From NCBI RefSeq assembly GCF_000745425.1, contig NZ_JQJH01000017.1:1-64000 (forward strand): a DNA stretch of 64,000 nucleotides, read 5' to 3'. Every line of letters starts with the position of its first letter. The stretch's first letter is position 1. Positions 15,341 through 24,145 of this stretch are shown piece by piece. Below the pieces are notes generated by a model. It ran no database searches. It saw only the letters and a list, made by a program, of their open reading frames with translations, and was not told the DNA's origin. Both the position numbers and the translations under genes were made by a program. Origin of the DNA: Beijerinckia mobilis (GTDB lineage: Bacteria > Pseudomonadota > Alphaproteobacteria > Rhizobiales > Beijerinckiaceae).

Positions 15341-16343
15341 GCGATTCTTTCATAATGGTAATGAAGCGAATGGGCGCTTTGTCCGGCTCGATATCGGTCA
15401 CACCGATACGGCGCAGGATAAGGTCAAACGCGCGCCGGGCCTGCGCCTCCGGAGCTTGATCCAGCACCACATCCATTGTGCCGTCTTGCAAGGCAATGCG
15501 CGTGTATTCTGTCAGTTCGTGCCCAACGAAGAACACATCGCAGCCACGTGGATGCCGACGAAACACATCGATCAAGGCGGAATTAGCGCCTCCCGCATTA
15601 TAGAAGCCGGCAAGATCGGGATACATCTCCAGTGCCGACCACAAGAGATCGGCGCTCGAACGCTCCTCGTCACGACCGAATCCGATCCATTCGAAGCCGG
15701 ACGCGCCGAGATGCTCATGAAAATAATCCGAAAACCCGCGGATACGATCGCGATGCACTTGATAGATGGGGTGGCAAATCGCAATAACCGGCCCGGTCCG
15801 ACAAGCCATTCGACTGATGAAGAGCGCGGCCGTTTGTCCAGCGGCATAATTGTCAATCCCTACAAATTCTCCGGCACGATCGGAAGCGCGCGTTACGACG
15901 TGCACGACTGGTAATCCTTGCGCGTTCACTTTTTCGACCGCAGCACTGATCACTGGATTGCTCGGCACGGCAAGGATCAAACCGGCCCGTGGAAGGTCGG
16001 TGGACAGGATGTGTTGCGCAATCTTTTCCGGCTTCATCTCTTCCGTGAAGGTGCGATGCACAATCACCAATGGATCAAGGGTCGCCGCGATCCGCTCGAA
16101 AGCACGAGAGAGACGTTGATAAAACGTCGTGTCTGGACGAACCATCAACACTTCCAGGCGCAAGAGACCGTGATGGAGCTCAGGCAGTATGCGCGGGTAG
16201 TTCAGAGTGCGTGCAGCAATTAGAACCTTTTTGACCAGTTCGGGGCGAACGCCTCCTCGTCCGTTCAAAACCCGCTCGACTGTCGCGGTTCCCACCCCGG
16301 CAAGACGCGCAATATCTCCATAGTTCGTCTTGCTCATATTCAA
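15336..16343 (-). CDS. LacI-family transcriptional regulator (left moc arm)
   Basis: 335 residues. The N-terminal helix-turn-helix and hinge read YGDIARLAGVGTATVERVLN followed by GRGGVRPELVKKVL, canonical LacI. A periplasmic-binding-like sensor domain follows (GLILAVPSNPVISAAVEKVN, GIDNYAAGQTAALFI, VFFVGHELTEYTRIAL). The sensor matches the same ligand class as the nearby binding proteins, which suits control by the transported cyclitol. It lies upstream of, and co-oriented with, the leftward catabolic operon. The start may be ATG 16343 or the second Met two codons on. Confidence 0.85.
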   Translation of the reverse strand: MNMSKTNYGDIARLAGVGTATVERVLNGRGGVRPELVKKVLIAARTLNYPRILPELHHGLLRLEVLMVRPDTTFYQRLSRAFERIAATLDPLVIVHRTFTEEMKPEKIAQHILSTDLPRAGLILAVPSNPVISAAVEKVNAQGLPVVHVVTRASDRAGEFVGIDNYAAGQTAALFISRMACRTGPVIAICHPIYQVHRDRIRGFSDYFHEHLGASGFEWIGFGRDEERSSADLLWSALEMYPDLAGFYNAGGANSALIDVFRRHPRGCDVFFVGHELTEYTRIALQDGTMDVVLDQAPEAQARRAFDLILRRIGVTDIEPDKAPIRFITIMKESL

Positions 16344-16833
16344 TAATCCTCAAGAGTATCCATTTGGGTCGAGCGTGTTTTTATGTTTATTCACGGCTAC
16401 CTCGCAAGAACGTGTTTGTGAGGATGACACTCTTTCACCTGACAGTAATGATGGCAAGTTTGGCCTCCCCCAATTGGATCTGCCAGCGTACACGCCGAGA
16501 TCCAGTTGAACCGCATGACACCAAGACGCGCCCCAGCCGTCGGCAGAGCATTGAAAGTGACCATTTCCGGAGCAAGGGAACATGCTCAGGCAGGCAGCTT
16601 CCGGCCTCTCACCATCGCCCGATAAATCATCGAAGACTTTGAGACCATGTGCCTGCATCGACGTGGACCGCACAGTCAAGGCACGCTAGCCCCCCGCCCC
16701 GCATTCACGGTGTGTTTATGCATATAATTATTGCAATATATGTTGCCGATATTATATTTTCGCAATAAATTTTGAAAGAGCCGTCCATCGGCTCAGCGAA
16801 CGAACATCTGAGGAACGCAGGCAGGGGGCATAT
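16344..16833. promoter_or_regulatory. divergent control region between lacI-like gene and mocA-like gene
   Basis: About 490 bases with no supported gene. Near its right end is TATTGCAATA (16729-16738), and 24 bases on TTCGCAATAAATT (16760-16772). The same TATTGC/GCAATA half-sites occur in front of the second lacI-like gene at 19220-19271. The AT-rich block 16718-16775 lies 60-115 bases upstream of the mocA-like start, a good operator and promoter position. Confidence 0.45.
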
Positions 16834-18015
16834 ATGGGTCTCACCGGAACGGAAACATATCCTAAGGCCGCACGGCGGCTGCGGCTTGGTATCGTCGGAG
16901 GCGGACAGGGAGCACTCGTCGGCCAATGGCACTGGGCCGGAGCACGGCTCTCAAACCGCTGGGACATGGTCGCGGGTGCCCTCTCATCCGATCCGGAACG
17001 GGCGCGAGCCTCAGGGCGCGACTGGATGCTTGCACAAGATCGGGTCTATGCCGACTATCATGAGATGGCGAAGGCCGAGGCGGCGCGCCCGGACGGGATC
17101 GAGGCGGTGGCGATCTGCACGCCGAATTGGACGCATCGGCCGATCGCCGAGGCCTTCATGGACGCTGGCATCGACATCATCTGCGACAAGCCCATGGCAA
17201 TGACCCCGGAGGATTGCGACGCGCTCGCCGCAAAGCAGAACGAAAGCGGCGTCATCTTCGCGGTTACCCACCCTTATCCCTATCATCCGATGGCGCGCCA
17301 GGCGCGGGAGATGGTGGCGGCCGGAGCACTTGGTGAGATCCGGCAAGCGCTCGTCGAATACGCTCAGGACTGGGCCATGGAGCCGGACGACCCGGATTCG
17401 CGCACAGTCTCCTGGCGACGCGACCCGGCCAAGGTCGGCCGGGCTTCGGCAACCGGCGATATTGGCTCGCATGCACTTAACATGATCGAGTTCGTGACCG
17501 GTCTCCGCGTTAGTCGGCTCCGCGCTGACTTTCATGTCTGCGGCGCCCCAAAGGCAATGGAGGATACCGCCTTCATGAAGCTCGCCTTCGAGAACGGCGC
17601 ACCCGGAGCGCTCTGGATCACCCAGGCCGCGCCCGGCAATTACTGCGCGCTGCGCTTTCGTGTCTACGGCACCAAAGCCGGGCTGGAATGGGATCAGGAA
17701 TACCCCGAGCAGCTTCGCTTCCGCCCCTTGAACCAGCCCGAGCAGGTGATCGTCCGGGGCCATGGGGCCGGTGTCCTGCCCGGGGCCGAGCGGATGGTTC
17801 TGCTGCCACGTGGCCACGGCGAGTCGCTCTCGGACGCTTGGGGCCACCTCTACACCGAGATTGCCATCGCTGTTGAAGCCCGCCGCGCGGGTAAGCCGGT
17901 GCCGGAAGGACTCTTGGCTCTGCCTGGCATTGAGGAGGGTACAAGGGGCGTGCGGTTCATCCACGCCGCCGCGGACAGCAACGATGCGGGTGGAACCTGG
18001 CAGGAGCTGCCATAA
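16834..18015 (+). CDS. Gfo/Idh/MocA-family NAD(P)-dependent dehydrogenase, MocA-like
   Basis: 393 residues. The Rossmann motif is LGIVGGGQGALVGQWH. The family catalytic-lysine motif appears as ICDKPMAMTPEDCD, and the C-terminal alpha/beta domain has TGDIGSHALNMIEFVTGL. MocA is the rhizopine-pathway dehydrogenase and founding member of the family name; inositol and amino-inositol dehydrogenases are the closest functions. GGGGG lies about 8 bases before the ATG. It stands alone between the two LacI-type regulators, and shares operator-like half-sites with the second one. Confidence 0.85.
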   Translation: MGLTGTETYPKAARRLRLGIVGGGQGALVGQWHWAGARLSNRWDMVAGALSSDPERARASGRDWMLAQDRVYADYHEMAKAEAARPDGIEAVAICTPNWTHRPIAEAFMDAGIDIICDKPMAMTPEDCDALAAKQNESGVIFAVTHPYPYHPMARQAREMVAAGALGEIRQALVEYAQDWAMEPDDPDSRTVSWRRDPAKVGRASATGDIGSHALNMIEFVTGLRVSRLRADFHVCGAPKAMEDTAFMKLAFENGAPGALWITQAAPGNYCALRFRVYGTKAGLEWDQEYPEQLRFRPLNQPEQVIVRGHGAGVLPGAERMVLLPRGHGESLSDAWGHLYTEIAIAVEARRAGKPVPEGLLALPGIEEGTRGVRFIHAAADSNDAGGTWQELP

Positions 18016-18132
18016 GCCGGCTCTGACTCGCGAGTAACCGGCTCTGGTCGAAACATCGGTTTCGGCCACACCCCAACACGACCGGTCACGCGCCAACTTG
18101 GTGGCTCGATGTTTCGCGGGAACCCGCACGTA

Positions 18133-19143
18133 TCAGATATTCTCCACGACATGCATGGAGACTGGATAAAGATTCCTGCGCCCAGACCCACTTTCAGGAC
18201 AGGAACCTGTCATCCAGCCGACAAGGTCCTGAGCGATCTGGTCGATGGGTGTGCCCAACACCACATCGAGAATTCCACTCTCGAGCCCTGCACGTGTTTC
18301 GATGGTCAGTTCGTTCGAAACGGTGACGACCCTGCCCGGCTCCGCCTGCTCCCGCAAGGCAGCGATGGCGCCAGAGAAGCCGGAACAGGCGATATAGATA
18401 CCGGCCAGATCAGGCCGCCGGCCAAGCAAATCGAGGACACCCTCCCTGGCCATATGAGCATCCTCCAGACTGATGAGAGGCGGGAGAACCTCGAAATCCG
18501 GCGCCGATTGCCGGAAAAATTCCGTAAACGCGATCTCCGTCTCCTCGTGCCCGAGATATCGGCGACTGCCCATCATAACCACCACCGGGCCAGGACGCCG
18601 CGCCAGCCGGGCTATGCTCCATGCCGCGAGCCGGCCGGCTTTGTGGTGGTCAACCCCGAAGAAAGCCGTCCGTGCTTCGGTGCTGAGATCAGACAGCAGC
18701 GTGAAGACCGGCATCCGCGTGGCAAGAGCCTCAACCGTCACGCCGATGCGCGGATGATCAGCGGCCACCACAGCGATCGCATCACAGCCCTTGGCGAGGT
18801 CGGTGATGCGATTACTCACGGTGGCAGGCGCGAGGTCCGGACAGAATTCAATCCTCATGCGGGCCTGTTGGCTGCGCGCCGCCTGCGTGAGAAGGCCGGC
18901 AAATCCCTGATAGAAAGGCTCGCTGCGCCGTTGTAGCAAAACACCGAGCCTCTTTTGCGGCCGGGTCTCTTCCATCCGCCGGCGGAGCAGACTGCTATTG
19001 TGGTATCCGAGCGCTTCTGCCGCGGCGAGAACCTTCTGCATGGTCTCGTCGCGAACAGGCGCCCGTCGGTTAAGCACCCGATCAACCGTGGCGATCCCGA
19101 CGCCCGCTCGTTCCGCGACATCGGCAATACGCGGCCTTCCCAT
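18133..19143 (-). CDS. LacI-family transcriptional regulator (right moc arm)
   Basis: 336 residues. The HTH and hinge read MGRPRIADVAERAGVGIATV then DRVLNRRAPVRDETM; the sensor domain includes KGCDAIAVVAADHPRIGVTV and GIYIACSGFSGAIAALREQ. The ATG at 19141-19143 is preceded by GGGAGG at ideal spacing; the upstream in-frame extension (to 19353) has no such site. It is divergent from the mocD-like gene, with several palindromes in the shared spacer, so it likely controls that operon and perhaps mocA. Confidence 0.87.
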   Translation of the reverse strand: MGRPRIADVAERAGVGIATVDRVLNRRAPVRDETMQKVLAAAEALGYHNSSLLRRRMEETRPQKRLGVLLQRRSEPFYQGFAGLLTQAARSQQARMRIEFCPDLAPATVSNRITDLAKGCDAIAVVAADHPRIGVTVEALATRMPVFTLLSDLSTEARTAFFGVDHHKAGRLAAWSIARLARRPGPVVVMMGSRRYLGHEETEIAFTEFFRQSAPDFEVLPPLISLEDAHMAREGVLDLLGRRPDLAGIYIACSGFSGAIAALREQAEPGRVVTVSNELTIETRAGLESGILDVVLGTPIDQIAQDLVGWMTGSCPESGSGRRNLYPVSMHVVENI

Positions 19144-19446
19144 GGGTGGCCTCCCTGATAGTTCTTGCATCACCGTCTGCCAAGGACGGTGAGTGTTCTG
19201 ATAGAAACTATCATGACGGTATTGCACGCAATAAATCAATCGCCTTATGATGTTGACGCAATAAAAATTGCTGCCACACACGGCGAACCTACGGTTGGGA
19301 TGGAGGAAACCCGTCTGGGCCGAGCCCCGTCGTGAGGCGCATCGCGCTCTCATTCAAACACAAAAAATGGCTCCGATTTCTCTGTCTGCGGCAGTCGCAT
19401 CTGCCGGGGATGAGATTGTGCGCCGCGCTTTCTTCGGGAGAAACCC
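19144..19446. promoter_or_regulatory. divergent control region with three operator-like palindromes
   Basis: Between the second lacI-like gene and the mocD-like gene are TGATAGAAACTATCA (19199-19213), TATTGCACGCAATA (19220-19233) and GCAATAAAAATTGC (19258-19271). The last two share half-sites with the region upstream of the mocA-like gene. LacI-family dimers bind such inverted repeats, so these are the likely operators. Confidence 0.5.
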
Positions 19447-20538
19447 ATGGTGGACAATGACGGCAGAAACAATCGTGACTACAGCCTGACCGGCCGCGAT
19501 GCCCATTTCGCTGAGGCATGCGGACTCGCTAATGCCGACTGGTACCACTGCGCCATTCCACGTAAAGAGCTGAAAAATCTGCTGAAGCGCCAGGACGGAC
19601 CAGCGATCCGTGACACACTGATCTGGATCAGCGCGCTTGCTGTAACTGGCTTTGGCGGGGTCTGGTTCTGGGGCAGTTGGGTCTGTATTCCCTTCTTCAT
19701 CGCTTATGGTGTCCTTTACGGTTCCGCCTCGGATTCGCGTTGGCATGAATGCAGCCATGGGACCGCATTTAAGACGCGTTGGCTGAATAACATCGTCTAT
19801 CACATTGCCTGTTTCATGATCCTGCGCGAGCCGACCATCTGGCGCTGGAGCCATGCGCGCCACCACACGGATACAGTGATCGTTGGCCGTGATCCGGAGA
19901 TCGTCGCTCACAGACCGCCCGATATTCTCGGCATGCTTCTGAATCTCTTTGCCATCAAGTCGACGTTTCACGCCTTTGGGAAGCTGCTCCTGCATGCTAC
20001 CGGCAGGCTCGACCCCGAAGAGATGACATTTGTGCCAGAGATGGAGCATTCCAAGGTCTACTGGGTCGCCCGGCTCTACCTACTGCTATTTGTAGGCGTT
20101 GCTGCCGGATGTGTCGCTCTGGCCTCGATCCTGCCGGCGATGCTGATTGGCTTGCCGACACTCTACGGCGCCTGGCTCGCCCAGATTTTTGGACTCACGC
20201 AACATGCTGGTCTTGGAGAGAATGTGCTTGATCATCGGCTGAACTCCAGGACCGTGATGATGAATCCGGTGTTCCGGTTCCTTTACTGGAACATGAACTA
20301 TCACATCGAGCACCACATGTTTCCCATGGTGCCATACCACGCATTGCCGAAGCTCCATGAGGCAATAAAGGCTGATTGTCCCGCGCCCTATCCGAGCCTT
20401 CTGGCCGCCTACCGGGAGATTATTCCCACCCTCCTCAAGCAGCGCCGGGATCCGGACTATTTCGTACAGCGCCGTTTGCCAGATCACGTGGTGACAAACT
20501 CGGACACCGAAAACTTACACCTGGCTCCAGCCGAATAG
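19447..20538 (+). CDS. fatty-acid-desaturase-type di-iron oxygenase, MocD-like
   Basis: 363 residues with hydrophobic segments near 60-95 and 205-240. The three histidine boxes of the membrane di-iron desaturase/hydroxylase superfamily are present: HECSH (near 100), HARHH (near 137) and HIEHH (near 286). In Sinorhizobium, MocD with ferredoxin MocE and reductase MocF is proposed to demethylate 3-O-methyl-scyllo-inosamine. The same three-gene order follows here. GGGAG precedes the ATG. MocD assignment rests on context plus fold. Confidence 0.82.
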   Translation: MVDNDGRNNRDYSLTGRDAHFAEACGLANADWYHCAIPRKELKNLLKRQDGPAIRDTLIWISALAVTGFGGVWFWGSWVCIPFFIAYGVLYGSASDSRWHECSHGTAFKTRWLNNIVYHIACFMILREPTIWRWSHARHHTDTVIVGRDPEIVAHRPPDILGMLLNLFAIKSTFHAFGKLLLHATGRLDPEEMTFVPEMEHSKVYWVARLYLLLFVGVAAGCVALASILPAMLIGLPTLYGAWLAQIFGLTQHAGLGENVLDHRLNSRTVMMNPVFRFLYWNMNYHIEHHMFPMVPYHALPKLHEAIKADCPAPYPSLLAAYREIIPTLLKQRRDPDYFVQRRLPDHVVTNSDTENLHLAPAE

Positions 20539-20626
20539 TCGCGGCCCGCGCATTCCTGCCGCCTGCCCTAGTCAAGGCCATCCCCTGAGTTTTCATGACG
20601 TGCATCGCCCGTCTGAGAGGAAAGCT

Positions 20627-20956
20627 ATGAGCATCACCGATACGCCTGTATGGATCCTCGCCTGCATGGTGGATGATATCGAAGAAGAAGATGTGATCCG
20701 CTTCGATCATGGAGATCGGACTTTCGCCATTTACCGATCGATAAAGGATGAGTATTTCGCCACGGATGGTATGTGTACACATGAGCACGTTCATCTCGCA
20801 GACGGCTTGCTGATGGGTTACATCATCGAGTGCCCTAAGCACAACGGCCGATTCGACTGCCGGACGGGTCAGGCGAAAGGCGCACCGGTTTCTGTCAACC
20901 TGCGGACCTATCCGGTCAAGGTGGAAGACGGCCGGGTCATGATCCAAGTGAGATGA
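20627..20956 (+). CDS. Rieske-type [2Fe-2S] ferredoxin, MocE-like (second copy)
   Basis: 109 residues with CTHEHVHL and CPKHNGRFDCRTGQ as cluster ligands. The body (DDIEEEDVIRFDHGDRTFAI) is clearly paralogous to the 13818-14129 protein (DDIEQESVIRFDHGSRTYAI). The start is the ATG at 20627 behind GAGAGGAAAG; the earlier in-frame start at 20600 is less likely. It would feed electrons to the MocD-like oxygenase 90 bases upstream and receive them from the reductase that starts four bases downstream. Confidence 0.9.
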   Translation: MSITDTPVWILACMVDDIEEEDVIRFDHGDRTFAIYRSIKDEYFATDGMCTHEHVHLADGLLMGYIIECPKHNGRFDCRTGQAKGAPVSVNLRTYPVKVEDGRVMIQVR

Positions 20957-20960
20957 CGCC

Positions 20961-22196
20961 ATGACCGTTGAACGCATTGTCATCATCGGCGCTGGCGAAG
21001 CCGGGTGTCGTGCCGCTTTCGCCTTGCGCGAGAATAGTTTCACTGGCGAGATTGTTCTGCTCGGCGACGAGCCGCTCTCACCCTATGAGCGTCCGCCTTT
21101 ATCCAAGCAGTGCCTACAGACAAAGGAGCCCGCGCGCTATATCGCCCAGGCGGAGCAATTCTCCGCGCAGGCCATCACGTTTCGTGCCGCCTGCCCGGTC
21201 GAGGCGATCCAGCCCCAATCCCACATTGTGAGGCTCGGTGCGGGAGAGGAGATCCGCTATGACCGCTTACTGCTGGCGACCGGCGCCCGCGCCCGGCCCC
21301 TGAGGATAAAGGGCGCCGATGCCGCCAGCCTGTTCTATCTCCGCACTCATGCCGATGCTCTCCGTCTGGGGGGCGTGCTGGACACGGGACGCCGTATCGC
21401 CATCGTGGGCGGTGGGTTCATTGGCCTTGAACTGGCCGCATTGGCACGCACTGCTGGCGCCGAGGTCATCTTGTTTGAGGCGGCAACCCGTCTGTTGAGC
21501 CGTGGCGCATCGGCTGAACTTTCCGACAGGGTCGCTGCTCTCCATTTGCGGGCAGGTGTAGACCTGCGCCTTGGGGCGCAGATCGCGGGTATCGCGCAAA
21601 CGGGTCAAGCGCATACAATCCTTCTCTCGGATGGTGAGCAATTTGCCTGTGATGCCATTCTTGTGGGTGTCGGTGCTGAGCCGGAGACCAAACTGGCTGC
21701 AGCGGCCGGCATTACCTTGGATAATGGTATCGCCGTCGACAGCCAACTACGCACCAGCACACCTGATATCTTTGCCGCGGGAGATTGCTGTTCTTTTCCG
21801 CATCTACTTTATGGCCAGCGGCGTATTCGGCTCGAGGCATGGCGAAACGCGCAGGACCAGGCCAACCTTGCCGCGCGTAATATTCTTGGCGCGAGCGAAA
21901 GCTATACGGCCGTCCCCTGGCTCTGGTCCGACCAGTACGACATCACCTTACAGATCGCGGGTCTGATCGATGAGGGCACCACACTGGTGACCCGCAACCT
22001 CGCCGATGGTGGAGCCCAACTGCATTTTCACCTCAACGACGAAGGACGCTTGGTGGCGGCCGCGGGCATAGGAACCACCGGGCTGATCGCCCGGGACATA
22101 CGTCTCGCCGAAATGCTCATCGCGCAACGCGCGCGGCCTGCCATCGCGGCTCTCGCCCAACCGGACGTGAAGCTGAAGACTTTGCTCGCAGCCTGA
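20961..22196 (+). CDS. FAD-dependent ferredoxin reductase, MocF-like (second copy)
   Basis: 411 residues. FAD motif IVIIGAGEAGCRAAFALREN, PYERPPLSKQ, NAD motif IAIVGGGFIGLELAALARTA and DIFAAGDCCSF show the same family as the 11526-12731 protein. It starts four bases after the Rieske gene, implying co-translation. The C-terminal third carries the usual ferredoxin-facing domain (PWLWSDQYDITLQIAGL), which nearly matches the paralogue's SWFWSDQYDLNLQVAGL. Confidence 0.88.
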   Translation: MTVERIVIIGAGEAGCRAAFALRENSFTGEIVLLGDEPLSPYERPPLSKQCLQTKEPARYIAQAEQFSAQAITFRAACPVEAIQPQSHIVRLGAGEEIRYDRLLLATGARARPLRIKGADAASLFYLRTHADALRLGGVLDTGRRIAIVGGGFIGLELAALARTAGAEVILFEAATRLLSRGASAELSDRVAALHLRAGVDLRLGAQIAGIAQTGQAHTILLSDGEQFACDAILVGVGAEPETKLAAAAGITLDNGIAVDSQLRTSTPDIFAAGDCCSFPHLLYGQRRIRLEAWRNAQDQANLAARNILGASESYTAVPWLWSDQYDITLQIAGLIDEGTTLVTRNLADGGAQLHFHLNDEGRLVAAAGIGTTGLIARDIRLAEMLIAQRARPAIAALAQPDVKLKTLLAA

Positions 22197-22231
22197 CGCT
22201 TTCCCCGCTTGTCCCCCTCGGGAGGAAAACT

Positions 22232-23221
22232 GTGCAATATTCGCAAATTCCCCGTTCCGGCGAGAGGATCAGCCGTCTCGGATTCGGCGCCATGGGCTTC
22301 GCTGGCTGGTTCGGTTCGCAGGATGAAAAAGAGCATGTAGCCGCGCTTCACCTCGCATTAGAGCGAGGCGTCAATTTCATCGATACCGCCCGCGCCTATG
22401 GCGATTCAGAACGCATCGTCGGTATAGCACTGCGCGAATGGCATGGAGAAAAGCCATTCGTCGCCACCAAAGTGGAGGGGCTCGCTGGCGAACCGCAATG
22501 GGGGACGGTGGTACCCGTCACGGAATCATTTCCGCCCGGCCAGGTACGAGCTTCCTGCGAAAAATCCCTTCGAGCCCTCAATCTCGATCAGATCGATCTG
22601 TTGCAACTTCATACTTATTGGCCGAACTGGGGTATCTCCGGCTACTGGATGGATGAACTTCAGGCCCTGAAGGATGAAGGAAAGATCCGGTATATCGGCA
22701 TCTCCATCCCTGATCACCGCTCCGATATGGTGTTGCCCATCGTGATGAGCGGGGCGATCGATGCGGTGCAGACCATCATCAATATCTTTGATCCCACCGC
22801 ACTCGAAGTGCTGGTGCCCTTCTGCCAGACGCATAAAGTCGCGGTGATCGCACGCTGTATCCTCGACGAAGGTGGATTGTCAGGTTTCCTCACCCCGCAG
22901 ACGTCCTTTACCGAGGGCGATTTCCGCGATGGCTATTTCGATGCGACGGTCCCGCGCGAGGCCTATATCCACAAGGTGGAAGCCCTGCGTAGCTTCATAC
23001 CGGCCAATGCGTCGAGCCTTGCAGCTCTCGCCATTAAATATGCGCTGCATGATCCCGGGATCACCACCGCAATCTCGTCCATGCATGTGCGGGCCTTCCT
23101 TGAAGCAAATCTCACCGCATTGATGGAGGATCCGCTCGACGAAGCGACCTTCCGCACTCTGATGACGCGCCATCGCTTCATCAAGAACTACTCGAATTTC
23201 AAGCATTTCGGAGTGGTCTGA
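22232..23221 (+). CDS. aldo/keto reductase
   Basis: 329 residues starting at a GTG behind GGGAGGAAAACT. The AKR pattern is clear: RLGFGAMGFAG, GVNFIDTARAYGDSE (catalytic Asp/Tyr), ATKVEGLAGEP (Lys region), DQIDLLQLHTYWPNW (His) and an NADPH-site tail (AISSMHVRAFLEANL). It probably reduces or oxidises a carbonyl on a pathway intermediate. It is fourth in the rightward operon, 35 bases after the reductase and 2 bases before the next gene. Related proteins in inositol-type clusters act as inosose or aldose dehydrogenases; the actual substrate is unknown. Confidence 0.82.
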   Translation: MQYSQIPRSGERISRLGFGAMGFAGWFGSQDEKEHVAALHLALERGVNFIDTARAYGDSERIVGIALREWHGEKPFVATKVEGLAGEPQWGTVVPVTESFPPGQVRASCEKSLRALNLDQIDLLQLHTYWPNWGISGYWMDELQALKDEGKIRYIGISIPDHRSDMVLPIVMSGAIDAVQTIINIFDPTALEVLVPFCQTHKVAVIARCILDEGGLSGFLTPQTSFTEGDFRDGYFDATVPREAYIHKVEALRSFIPANASSLAALAIKYALHDPGITTAISSMHVRAFLEANLTALMEDPLDEATFRTLMTRHRFIKNYSNFKHFGVV

Positions 23222-23223
23222 CA

Positions 23224-24057
23224 ATGCATGGACCGGATGAAATCCGCTGGGAGCGGTTGAAACCCGCCGAGTTCATCGCTCGCCGCGATGCCTGCCCGAT
23301 CGTCTATCTGCCCATGGGCCTGTGCGAACCCCATGGCCATGTGGCGCCCTTCGGCCTCGATACCATTAAGGCCGAATGGCTGTGTATGGAGGCCGCACGC
23401 CGCTTCGGCGGCGTAGTCGCACCGACGCAGAGCTGGCATATACACGAATGCGGCTATCATGCACCATGGCTGCAAGAGGTCATGGGCGGTGTCAATCCGC
23501 TACTCGCGGCGCTGCCGGCCCATCTGGTGCTCGAGACTCTGCTCTATCAACTTCGCGCCTTCCGCAACGCCGGTTTTAAAGCAGCCGTGGTCATATCGGG
23601 CCATAATGGTGCCCAAGACGACCTGCGCATGGTAGCACGGCATTTCTCTACTGCTTTTCCCTTCGAGCATTTCATTGCAAGTGATCCGGAGCTGGTTGAT
23701 GGCCTATTCCAAGGCGATCACGCCGGTCGCTATGAAATCTCCCAGCTTCTCGCCATCAGCGGAGAACTCGTCGCGCTTGGGCGGGCTGACCGGATTAACA
23801 CGGACGCGCTCGGTCGTTTCGCCCAAAACCCGGATGCGGTCGAAGCGACAGTGGAGGAAGGTCAATCAATTCTCGATGCATCGCTTGAGCACATTGGCCA
23901 AGTCGTACGAGCTTTTCACCTCGCCGCGAAACAACCAACAGATTTTATCCCGATGAATGCACTGATCCCTATTTGGCGGGCCATTGACGCGGATCGCGTG
24001 CACTGGTGTACCACTGATCTATCACCTTCGGATACCGCCTCTCCTCAAATACTATAA
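23224..24057 (+). CDS. creatininase-family amidohydrolase
   Basis: 277 residues of the creatinine amidohydrolase fold. Metal-site motifs: CEPHGHVAPFGLDTIKAEWL (family E-x-H-G-x-H-x-P-x-G-x-D), VISGHNGAQDDLRM, and GDHAGRYEISQLLAI (family DxHAG-xxET with ET replaced by EI). The family hydrolyses cyclic or linear amides, and members recur in sugar and cyclitol clusters without known roles. Two bases after the reductase stop, so translationally linked. In an amino-cyclitol pathway, C-N or lactam hydrolysis is a reasonable guess. Confidence 0.8.
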   Translation: MHGPDEIRWERLKPAEFIARRDACPIVYLPMGLCEPHGHVAPFGLDTIKAEWLCMEAARRFGGVVAPTQSWHIHECGYHAPWLQEVMGGVNPLLAALPAHLVLETLLYQLRAFRNAGFKAAVVISGHNGAQDDLRMVARHFSTAFPFEHFIASDPELVDGLFQGDHAGRYEISQLLAISGELVALGRADRINTDALGRFAQNPDAVEATVEEGQSILDASLEHIGQVVRAFHLAAKQPTDFIPMNALIPIWRAIDADRVHWCTTDLSPSDTASPQIL

Positions 24058-24145
24058 TAAAGAGACAGCTTTCTATACGAGCGTAATATATCCGAAGCGC
24101 ACACAAATAATGTAGCCTGCTCATTATAATTATATGGAGGAAACA

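Noticed and set aside
16350-16679. 109-codon leftward frame upstream of the lacI-like gene
   Set aside because: Low-quality sequence in a divergent control region; no domain.
17011-18129. 372-codon leftward frame opposite the mocA-like gene
   Set aside because: Antisense shadow with no recognisable family, against a clear Gfo/Idh/MocA protein.
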